This document shows, in pieces, positions 1 through 5,827 of a stretch of 14,577 nt of DNA. The position numbers were made by a program, and so were the translations under genes. The stretch covers positions 1 through 14,577 of the forward strand of contig JBNKLG010000074.1 of assembly GCA_050292235.1 (NCBI GenBank), in the 5' to 3' direction. Under the pieces are notes generated by a model. That model did no database searches, had not been told where the DNA came from, and saw nothing but the letters and a program-made list of their open reading frames with translations. The stretch comes from JBNKLG01 sp050292235 (GTDB lineage Bacteria; Pseudomonadota; Gammaproteobacteria; Chromatiales; Chromatiaceae). How positions within the stretch are numbered: the first letter of the stretch is position 1; every line of letters starts with the position of its first letter.

Positions 1-1
1 A

Positions 2-30
2 TTGTATATATTGGTTATTGCTAATATACT
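2..30 (+). promoter_or_regulatory. Candidate sigma-70 promoter ahead of the rhodanese gene
   Basis: A -10 box TATACT (25-30, five of six consensus bases) lies 17 bases downstream of a weak -35 box TTGTAT (2-7). The GTG start of the rhodanese gene follows about 35 bases later. The region is AT-rich compared with the genes around it. The -35 is poor and the window begins here, so an upstream activator site or a read-through promoter cannot be excluded. Confidence 0.45.
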
Positions 31-64
31 TGCGCCATTCCAAGTTTTACCCTGGTGACGAGCC

Positions 65-394
65 GTGCAGGTCAAAGAAATTAATGTTAACGAGTTGAAA
101 AAGCGCCTGGATGAAGGGGCCAATATCCGTTTGCTGGACATCCGCAGCGATGCCGAAGTGGCGGGTGGTGTTTTGCCTCAGGCCGAACATCTGGCGATGC
201 ATCTGATTCCCCTGAAGATGAACGAGTTTGCTCAGGACCCAACCCAGGAGGTTATCCTCTATTGCCGTAGTGGGGCTCGCTCCTACCATGCCTGTATGTA
301 TTTGATGCAACAGGGGTTAAACAACTGTCTTAACCTGCGTGGTGGCATTATTTCATGGGCTCAGCTGGGGTATCCCATCGAACAATTCGGCTAA
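65..394 (+). CDS. Single-domain rhodanese-like sulfurtransferase (first gene of rhd-tusA-dsrE2 module)
   Basis: A 109-residue single rhodanese domain, the usual size for the small cytoplasmic type. Asp25-Ile-Arg27 is the conserved substrate-cradle motif. Cys67 in the loop YCRSGARS (66-73) is the catalytic cysteine that would carry the persulfide. No signal peptide or membrane segment is seen, so it should act in the cytoplasm. The GTG start was chosen because homology-like sequence begins at once (VKEINVNELKKRL). Its position ahead of tusA and a dsrE2-like gene matches the rhd-tusA-dsrE2 arrangement known from sulfur oxidisers. There the rhodanese loads sulfur onto TusA for delivery to Dsr or sHdr-type oxidation. 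That role is inferred from context and was not tested. The gap to tusA is 196 bases with its own promoter-like signal, so the two may not be strictly co-transcribed. Confidence 0.9.
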   Translation: MQVKEINVNELKKRLDEGANIRLLDIRSDAEVAGGVLPQAEHLAMHLIPLKMNEFAQDPTQEVILYCRSGARSYHACMYLMQQGLNNCLNLRGGIISWAQLGYPIEQFG

Positions 395-435
395 TTTGGC
401 CTTGCTGTTCTCTGTGGCTGGCAGGGAATTAAAAC

Positions 436-464
436 TTGCTTTGCTTCGTATTTTTGAATATAAG
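436..464 (+). promoter_or_regulatory. Candidate sigma-70 promoter for tusA
   Basis: TTGCTT (436-441) and TATAAG (459-464) are separated by exactly 17 bases in an AT-rich stretch between the rhodanese and tusA. These match the -35 and -10 consensus at four of six and five of six positions. The resulting leader of about 120 bases before the tusA ATG would hold a small inverted repeat (CCCCTT 489-494 / AAGGGG 506-511) and a near-perfect 12-base direct repeat (512-523 and 533-544). This is the best promoter-like element in the window by eye. Confidence 0.55.
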
Positions 465-511
465 TACGCGCTTACATTTTGACTTAATCCCCTTTTGATG
501 ACCCTAAGGGG

Positions 512-544
512 AGGCGTTAGCCGCTTTACTTCAGGCGTTGGCCG
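512..544 (+). repeat. Short direct repeat in the tusA leader
   Basis: AGGCGTTAGCCG (512-523) and AGGCGTTGGCCG (533-544) differ at one base and are offset by 21 bases, about two helical turns. They lie between the candidate promoter and the tusA ribosome-binding site. A tandem binding site for a regulator or a chance duplication are both possible. No known operator was recognised. Confidence 0.35.
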
Positions 545-590
545 GTGCCAGCGCCCACTTTCACAAGTCGCAACTAATCGGAGGTTGATA

Positions 591-821
591 ATGGCTGATT
601 TTGATCAAGAACTGGATGCCAGCGGACTCAATTGCCCCCTGCCCATCCTGCGGGCAAAGAAAACCTTGAACGGTATGGAGTCCGGTAATGTGCTGCACAT
701 CATCGCCACCGATCCGGGTTCAGTGAAAGACTTCGAGGCCTTTGCCAAGCAAACCGGTAACGAGCTGATGGAATCTAAGGAAGAGGGTGGCAAATTCCAC
801 TTCCTGATCAAGAAGTCCTGA
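591..821 (+). CDS. tusA: TusA-family sulfur carrier protein
   Basis: A 76-residue protein with the TusA hallmark CPLP motif: Cys15-Pro-Leu-Pro18 within LNCPLPILRAKK. Cys15 is the residue that binds persulfide sulfur in this family. The length is typical of stand-alone TusA. The ATG at 591 is preferred over longer in-frame starts because GGAGG lies at an ideal distance upstream and family-like sequence (DFDQELDASGLNCPLP) starts directly after it. In sulfur oxidisers TusA is an abundant cytoplasmic shuttle between rhodanese, DsrE-type proteins and the oxidation machinery. In other bacteria it serves tRNA thiolation. The neighbours favour the sulfur-oxidation role here. The dsrE2-like gene follows after 37 bases, so the two are probably co-transcribed. 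Confidence 0.95.
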   Translation: MADFDQELDASGLNCPLPILRAKKTLNGMESGNVLHIIATDPGSVKDFEAFAKQTGNELMESKEEGGKFHFLIKKS

Positions 822-858
822 GCCTCTTTGTCTTAAACAACTGCTCTGGAGGAGTACC

Positions 859-1338
859 GTGGAACAGAAAAAACTGGCCATTATCGCAACCAAGGGCACC
901 CTGGATTGGGCCTATCCGCCCTTCATTTTGGGTTCCACCGCAGCCGCATTGGGCTATGACGTGGAGATCTTTTTTACTTTCTACGGCTTGCAGTTGTTGA
1001 AGAAAAAAACGGATCTCAAGGTGACCCCCCTTGGCAATCCCGGTATGCCCATGCCCGGTGGCATGGAAAAATGGATGCCTGTCATGGTGACTGCTCTGCC
1101 GGGTATGGAAGCCATGATGACATCCATGATGAAGAAGACAATGGCTGCGAAGGGTGTTGCTAGCATCGAAGAGCTGCGTGAGCTTTGTCAGGAAGCTGAG
1201 GTTCGTTTCGTTGCCTGTCAGATGACTGTCGATCTTTTCGATATGGATCATTCCGCTTTTATCGATGGCGTGGAATACGCCGGTGCCGCTCGTTTCTTCG
1301 AGTTCGCAGGCGAGGCCGATATCTGCATGTATATGTAA
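859..1338 (+). CDS. DsrE2-type sulfur-trafficking protein (DsrE/F-like family)
   Basis: A 159-residue DsrE-fold protein starting at GTG behind a strong GGAGG site. The N-terminus (LAIIATKGTLDWAYPPFIL) and the block VACQMTVDLFDM (118-129) are characteristic of the DsrE2/DsrE3-like branch. There are three cysteines: 110, 120 and 156. Cys120 sits in the conserved VACQMT motif and Cys156 near the C-terminus (DICMYM). These are the likely sulfur-binding residues, by family knowledge. Two moderately hydrophobic, methionine-rich stretches (about 22-47 and 73-95) could mediate membrane association, as suggested for some DsrE2 proteins. Gene order rhd-tusA-dsrE2 supports a role in receiving or passing persulfide sulfur with TusA. 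The exact donor and acceptor cannot be read from sequence. A strong terminator follows 25 bases after the stop. Confidence 0.9.
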   Translation: MEQKKLAIIATKGTLDWAYPPFILGSTAAALGYDVEIFFTFYGLQLLKKKTDLKVTPLGNPGMPMPGGMEKWMPVMVTALPGMEAMMTSMMKKTMAAKGVASIEELRELCQEAEVRFVACQMTVDLFDMDHSAFIDGVEYAGAARFFEFAGEADICMYM

Positions 1339-1362
1339 GTCCGAACTATCCTTCGGCACCCT

Positions 1363-1391
1363 AAAAGCCGCCCCAAAAGGGCGGCTTTTTT
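1363..1391 (+). terminator. Strong, probably bidirectional intrinsic terminator
   Basis: A perfect GC stem GCCGCCC/GGGCGGC (1367-1373 / 1379-1385) with loop CAAAA is flanked by AAAA on the left and TTTTTT on the right (1386-1391). The T-run terminates the plus-strand sulfur module. Read from the other strand the stem is followed by TTTT, so it can also stop the convergent diguanylate cyclase gene, which ends at 1468. Confidence 0.9.
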
Positions 1392-1467
1392 ATGGATGGC
1401 TGCTTGGCGACACAATCCGTTGCGGTAGATTTTCTCTGGAAATACTCCCTCTTCCCGGGATGGTGGG

Positions 1468-3195
1468 TTAGCTCGAGGTCTTCAGCGTGACCCGATCCCG
1501 CCCCAGGTGTTTGCTGTCGTACAGGGCCTGATCCGCCAGTTTGATGAGATCGCAAGGGGTTGTGTGAAGATCCGGGACGATGGTGGCAATACCGATACTG
1601 AGGGAGACGATATCTTTGATCGGGGATTTGTCATAGGCGATTTTCCGCGATGCGATATCGTGACAAATGGCCTCTGCAATAGCCACGGCATCCTCCGCCC
1701 TGGTGCTCGGCAAGATGACGCCAAATTCTTCTCCACCGTAACGGGCAGCCACATCGGAAAGGCGTTTGCATTGTGCCTGAATGGCCTCGGCCACGGTTTT
1801 TATGCAATCGTCCCCGGCCAAATGGCCATAACTGTCGTTGTAGCGTTTGAAAAAGTCGATGTCACAGAGCAGCAGTGAAATGGGTGCGGATAAACGTTGC
1901 AGTTGTTTGATCTCCTTACTGAGCATCGCATCGAAATAGCGGCGGTTATAGATTTGTGTCAGACCATCCAGGTTCGATAGGTGTTCCAGTTTTCTGTTGG
2001 CTGCTTCAAGTTCCTGGGTTCTCTCTCGGACCTGGGATTCAAGCGTCAGAGTCAGGGCCTGTTTTGTTCGCAACAGGGATTGTTGGGCCAGGTATTTCCA
2101 TAGCAGGATGAGGAGTCCTGCCAGCGAGAGGGTGGTCATGCCGATAAGTGCTGTTTTGTACCTTTTATAGAGGTTTGGCGGCAGATTGATGATTCGGCTG
2201 CCTTTCGGCAGAGAAGTCTTGGAGATACCGTAGCGCCGCATCTCTTCATAATCGAAGATGTATCGGTTCTGACCGCTGATGTCTACGGGCAGATCTTTGG
2301 CTTGGTGGCCATGCAGAATCTTGAGGGCCAGCTCCCCCACTTTTTTCCCCTGAATGAGACCAGAGGTGATCTTTCCTCCGACAATTCCCTTGCCCAGGTA
2401 AAAGTCCCAGGAGCCATAGATGGGGACACCGGTACTTCTTCTGATCATCTCAATGCCTTCGGTATAGGAGATGAAACTGTTTTTTCGGTCCCGATTCAAT
2501 GCAGAGAGATAGATGATGTCGTTGTCGCCCAGTTTCTTCAGTTTGCCAGGTATCTCTTCGAGCAGAAAATTCCTGTAATACTCAAATTCGAGTTGGCCAT
2601 GATAGTGGTGCTCGATGGCTTTTAGCTCCTGATGTATGGCTTTCCCTGTGGGCGTGTTGTCGATAATGACAAGGACGTGACGACGTTCGGGGTGCAGCTT
2701 GTGCATGACGTTGAGTGTTGCCTGGTGATCCGTGGTTTCGGCAATGCCGGTTACCTGGGGGATCGATCGGATCAGCTCCTCGCTGTAGTTATTTACACCA
2801 CAAAAGACGATGGGGGGTTCTCCATGGAAGGTGATTTTTTTCTCTTTGATCAAATTCAGGGCGCTGTTGTCCGAAGCCATGACCACCTCATAAGCGATAT
2901 TTTTATGGATAGAGGAGGTCAGTTTGGTGATCTTATCCAGATAGTCGGCCCCGGAATTTCTTTTCAGATCCAGATATTCGTAGTGCAGCTCATAGTTTTT
3001 GTGAAAGTTGGCAAAAGCCGATTGTATGCCCTGGGTGATATGGTCTGTCCATTCCAGCCCCTGGTGGTAGGAGTGGAGTACGAGCACCTTCAATTTGCGC
3101 TGGGCAAGGCAGTCCTGCGTTAGAAAGCCTGCAAGGATGACAACGCAAAATGTTCTGAGAAGGGTTCTTGAGGCTGCAATCAAAGGATCGGGCAC
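1468..3195 (-). CDS. Membrane diguanylate cyclase with periplasmic ABC-type substrate-binding sensor domain
   Basis: 575 residues. An N-terminal signal or anchor (about 11-32) is followed by a periplasmic region (about 35-330) resembling the ABC_sub_bind family (PF04392), with the typical opening KVLVLHSYHQGLEWTD. A membrane helix (about 348-370) and a coiled-coil linker (about 376-405) lead to a GGDEF domain (about 408-570). The active site is GGEEF (487-491), with metal-binding Asp445/Asp447. An intact RxxD inhibitory site (RLSD, 478-481) sits five residues before it, so product feedback is expected. No EAL domain is present. The protein should make cyclic di-GMP in response to a small periplasmic ligand whose identity cannot be read. 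The start is GTG with a weak ribosome site; TTG four codons later is an alternative. It converges on the sulfur module and shares its terminator. Confidence 0.9.
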   Translation of the reverse strand: MPDPLIAASRTLLRTFCVVILAGFLTQDCLAQRKLKVLVLHSYHQGLEWTDHITQGIQSAFANFHKNYELHYEYLDLKRNSGADYLDKITKLTSSIHKNIAYEVVMASDNSALNLIKEKKITFHGEPPIVFCGVNNYSEELIRSIPQVTGIAETTDHQATLNVMHKLHPERRHVLVIIDNTPTGKAIHQELKAIEHHYHGQLEFEYYRNFLLEEIPGKLKKLGDNDIIYLSALNRDRKNSFISYTEGIEMIRRSTGVPIYGSWDFYLGKGIVGGKITSGLIQGKKVGELALKILHGHQAKDLPVDISGQNRYIFDYEEMRRYGISKTSLPKGSRIINLPPNLYKRYKTALIGMTTLSLAGLLILLWKYLAQQSLLRTKQALTLTLESQVRERTQELEAANRKLEHLSNLDGLTQIYNRRYFDAMLSKEIKQLQRLSAPISLLLCDIDFFKRYNDSYGHLAGDDCIKTVAEAIQAQCKRLSDVAARYGGEEFGVILPSTRAEDAVAIAEAICHDIASRKIAYDKSPIKDIVSLSIGIATIVPDLHTTPCDLIKLADQALYDSKHLGRDRVTLKTSS

Positions 3196-3215
3196 TCTGA
3201 TCTGGTATACAAAGT

Positions 3216-3231
3216 ATCCGGTTTGCCGGAT
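3216..3231 (-). promoter_or_regulatory. Inverted repeat upstream of the diguanylate cyclase start
   Basis: ATCCGG (3216-3221) and CCGGAT (3226-3231) flank a four-base spacer, about 20 bases upstream of the GTG start on the minus strand. It may be an operator or a small RNA hairpin in the 5' leader. A TTGTCA hexamer overlaps its upstream side, but no well-spaced -10 box was found. Confidence 0.35.
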
Positions 3232-3355
3232 GACAAGATAACTTACCTGTGAAAGGGGTATTTGTCGATAGGCGCAGGTAGGGTGGGGCAGGGCGATGCG
3301 CTTTCAGTGGCCCTCGGCGATAAAATTTCGAGCTCCTTGAATCGTCCAGTCAGGC

Positions 3356-3385
3356 GGTCAGTGGCTGCATGGGCAGCCACTGACC
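3356..3385 (-). terminator. Long perfect hairpin downstream of the small membrane protein gene
   Basis: A 13-base-pair perfect stem (3356-3368 GGTCAGTGGCTGC pairing with 3373-3385) closes a four-base loop. It begins 28 bases beyond the stop of the 3414-3743 gene and lies between it and the diguanylate cyclase. There is no T-run on either side, so it is not a classical intrinsic terminator. It may stabilise the 3' end of the upstream transcript or act as a Rho-dependent or attenuating structure. Confidence 0.5.
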
Positions 3386-3413
3386 GGGTTGTAGAGAGTG
3401 CTGCGGGATGATT

Positions 3414-3743
3414 TTAGTGGTCGAGACGGCGCTGGTTGCCACCATCGTGCACAATTGCGTTGCCTGTGGGATATGAGGGGACTTCGGGGGCTTTGCTGAA
3501 GGTGCCACCGTCACTGACAATGGTCGAATGGCCTGCTTTTCCGGCGTGTTGCTTGATGTCACGAAGCCGCTCAAACATGGCCAGAACCAAGACGGCCACG
3601 ATGGCGATGGCAAAGAACAGGCCGGGGTGGTGTTCCATCAGGGTCAGAAGAGCCAGGCTGGCGGTCAGTATGACCATCACGGATTCCAGGGGGGTGATGT
3701 TCTCTGGGCGAAAGAGATTGGCAGCAGGGTGGTTGCGTTGCAT
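3414..3743 (-). CDS. Small membrane protein of unknown function
   Basis: 109 residues, not recognised as a named family. Visible features are a polar N-terminus (1-18), two closely spaced hydrophobic helices (about 20-36 and 40-58) forming a hairpin, and a positively charged junction (ERLRDIKQHAGK). A polar C-terminal tail contains the hexapeptide pattern IVxDGG twice (IVSDGG 75-80, IVHDGG 97-102). By the positive-inside rule the tail should be cytoplasmic. The ATG has a good GAGG site six bases upstream, which supports it as a real gene. It starts 65 bases after the histidine kinase stop and could belong to the same transcript. A long hairpin follows its stop. Confidence 0.65.
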   Translation of the reverse strand: MQRNHPAANLFRPENITPLESVMVILTASLALLTLMEHHPGLFFAIAIVAVLVLAMFERLRDIKQHAGKAGHSTIVSDGGTFSKAPEVPSYPTGNAIVHDGGNQRRLDH

Positions 3744-3808
3744 CTGAGACCTCGCTGATAAACTGATGAGCAGGCCTAGATGATAGCGGGTGCTACGTCA
3801 AGATAACG

Positions 3809-5080
3809 TTAAGACGCTGGCGGTTGGAGTTGAAGGCGGGCCTGGGTACCGCCGTTTGGCCGGTTCGAGAGTGCGATTTGCCACCCCTGGCTATCACAGA
3901 GACGTTTCACGAGAGAGAGTCCCAGGCCTGCCCCCTGGCTATGACGGCCGCGCACATAGCGCTCGAACAGTCGGGCACTGTCCGCCTCATCCAGGCCACT
4001 GCCTGTGTCTTCAACCAGGACAACTTTTTTGGCCTCAGTTGTGATGCAGATCTCACCGCTTTCGGTGTGGCTTAAGGCATTGCGTAGCAGGTTACCCAGA
4101 ACCATGGCCAATACGGTCCGGTCGGCAGGCAGTATCACTTCGTCTTTCTGCTCCAGTCGAAGTGTTACCGGTTTGCCGTGCAGCAGGTTGCGATATCGGG
4201 CCAACAATTCGGTTGCCAACTCAGCTACATTACAGGGGGCTGGCTGCTGTTGCATCAGTTCCTGTTCACGGGCCAGGGCCAGCAGGGCGCCGGAGATCTC
4301 CCCCATTTCCAGCACGGCGCGCCCAATCCGGGCTACCCGATCCCGATTTTTCCCCTCGATGGCGGGGTCGTCCAGCAGTAACTCGGTGGCTCCGTTGATG
4401 ACTGCCAATGGTGTGCGCAATTCGTGGCTGACATCGCCGGTAAAGAGGCGTTCACGCTCGATAAAGGCATGTAACCTCAGCTGATAGTCATCAAAATCAG
4501 CGGCCAGCAGTCGTACCTCTTGCCAGGGAAAGAGTTTTGCCAGTGGCACGGGTTTTCCCGCCGGTTCCAATTCGGCCACCATTCTGGCCAGTTCATTGAC
4601 CGGGGCGATGACCCGTCCTGCCAGGCGCCGACCGGCGAGGGCTGAGACCAGTGTCATCAGGATCACGCTGCCCGCCAGCATCAGGGCAAAAGTGCGTTCT
4701 CGCTGGCTCAGGGCCGTGGTGTCATACAGCACAGCAAAGCGACGCCCATCCACCTCGCGTACGGCGGCTTGGTAGGGGTGCTCTTCCAAGGCGAGCAGAT
4801 AGCGACCTGGTCCAAGGGCCATGACCTCTGCGGGCACACTGGGGTTGGGCGGTTCGTCGATGACATAAGCGAGAATGGTTGCGGTGCGTTCGGGAATGGA
4901 CTGGGGGTTGCGCTCGATCCGCAGCACAAAGTCATCCAGCTCGGCGCTCAGGGTATCGTCGATCAGGCGGGCTTCGAGGTCGTGGGAAGTGAAAAAGATG
5001 AGCAGTGCCAGCGCCAGGCTGACCACGCCGGCAAAAAGGGCGAAGGTCACCGCAACCCGGTTTCTCAGGCTATCGCTCAT
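3809..5080 (-). CDS. Sensor histidine kinase (two-component system)
   Basis: 423 residues. TM1 (about 9-31), a periplasmic sensing region of about 100 residues (32-130) and TM2 (about 131-150) precede a short HAMP-like linker (about 150-205). The HisKA domain has phosphoacceptor His219 in GDVSHELRTPL. The HATPase domain shows an N box (NLLRNALSH, 330-338), G1 box (VEDTGSGLD, 356-364) and G2 box (GAGLGLSL, 383-390). All catalytic motifs look intact. The ATG overlaps the stop of the response regulator's C-terminal coding segment (ATGAGCGATAG, 5070-5080), indicating translational coupling. The architecture resembles QseC/PmrB-type kinases but the input signal is unknown. Its partner regulator is disrupted in this sequence, so the kinase may be orphaned if that disruption is real. 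Confidence 0.93.
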   Translation of the reverse strand: MSDSLRNRVAVTFALFAGVVSLALALLIFFTSHDLEARLIDDTLSAELDDFVLRIERNPQSIPERTATILAYVIDEPPNPSVPAEVMALGPGRYLLALEEHPYQAAVREVDGRRFAVLYDTTALSQRERTFALMLAGSVILMTLVSALAGRRLAGRVIAPVNELARMVAELEPAGKPVPLAKLFPWQEVRLLAADFDDYQLRLHAFIERERLFTGDVSHELRTPLAVINGATELLLDDPAIEGKNRDRVARIGRAVLEMGEISGALLALAREQELMQQQPAPCNVAELATELLARYRNLLHGKPVTLRLEQKDEVILPADRTVLAMVLGNLLRNALSHTESGEICITTEAKKVVLVEDTGSGLDEADSARLFERYVRGRHSQGAGLGLSLVKRLCDSQGWQIALSNRPNGGTQARLQLQPPAS

Positions 5081-5740
5081 CCGGTTGCGCCAATTGGTAG
5101 CCTACGCCGCGAATGGTGTGAACCAGAGGGGTGACTGCATCACGATCAATGGCGCTTCGCAGGGCGTGCATATGGGCACGCAGGGCATCGCTGTCTGGTG
5201 GGTCATCACCCCAGATAGCCCGTTCCAGTTCGTCACGCCGTACTACGGCAGCATGAGCAGTGTGAGTAGCCGCATGGGAATAGGCGCCAGCTCGATGCGG
5301 CGACCTGTGCGCTCAACCCGTAATTGCTCGGGATCAAACCGCAGATCCGCCACCGTCAGGCACTGGTTGGCCTCTTGGGTTCGGCCGCGCTTAACCAGGG
5401 CGCCCAAACGCACCTCCAGCTCCTGCATGGCGAAGGGTTTGACCAGATAGTCGTCCGCACCCTGGCCAAACCCCGCCAGCTTGTCGTTCAGGCTGTCCCT
5501 GGCTGTGAGCATCAAGATTGGTGAGTTGCCCCCTTCGGTACGATAACGGCCACATACCTTCAGGCCATCCATGCCCGGGAGCATCAGGTCTAGAATGATG
5601 ACATCGTAGTGCTGTTGCTGGGCGAAACTAAGGCCGGTTTTTCCGTTATAGGCCACATCTGCTGTGTGGCCACGGGACTCCAGGAAGTCACAGAGGTTTT
5701 CGACCAGATCCGGGTTGTCTTCAATCACCAGTAGGTGCAT
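5070..5740 (-). pseudogene. OmpR-family response regulator, frameshifted between receiver and DNA-binding domains
   Basis: The first frame (start 5740, stop codon 5243-5245) encodes an intact receiver domain: acidic pocket Glu7/Asp8, phosphoacceptor Asp51 (ILDLMLPGMDG), Thr79 and Lys101. It continues into the start of the winged-helix domain (IELAPIPMRLLTLLM) and then stops after Leu-Pro. The rest of that domain continues in another frame on the same strand: VVRRDELERAIWGDD, SDALRAHMHALRSAID and HTIRGVGYQLAQPDER. It ends at a TAG (5070-5072) that overlaps the kinase start. The junction is near 5246-5254. Matching the usual domain spacing suggests a small deletion of about ten bases; a one-base loss would also restore frame. 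Without repair the regulator would lack its recognition helix. Real mutation or assembly error are both possible. Confidence 0.88.
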
Positions 5741-5827
5741 GACTCATCTCTCTGGATATGCAGTGATCTTCCTCTGGTTTCCCCCCCCATTTTGGTCAGC
5801 GTCCGTGCTGAGCAGCAATGGCTAGGG

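Noticed and set aside
808..1359. 183-residue minus-strand open frame over the DsrE2-type gene
   Set aside because: It is antisense to a clear family member and has His-rich shadow composition with no family-like motif.
4005..5450. Several long plus-strand open frames across the kinase and response regulator
   Set aside because: They are antisense shadows of recognised domains, with Arg/Ser-rich low-quality composition.
5070..5740. Programmed frameshifting as the explanation for the split response regulator
   Set aside because: No slippery run or downstream pseudoknot-like structure is evident at the junction, and the missing spacing fits a deletion better.
5781..5788. Run of eight C in the gap between the SLC13 and response regulator genes
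   Set aside because: It is non-coding, with no paired structure or family signal. It was noted only as a place where sequencing errors are likely.
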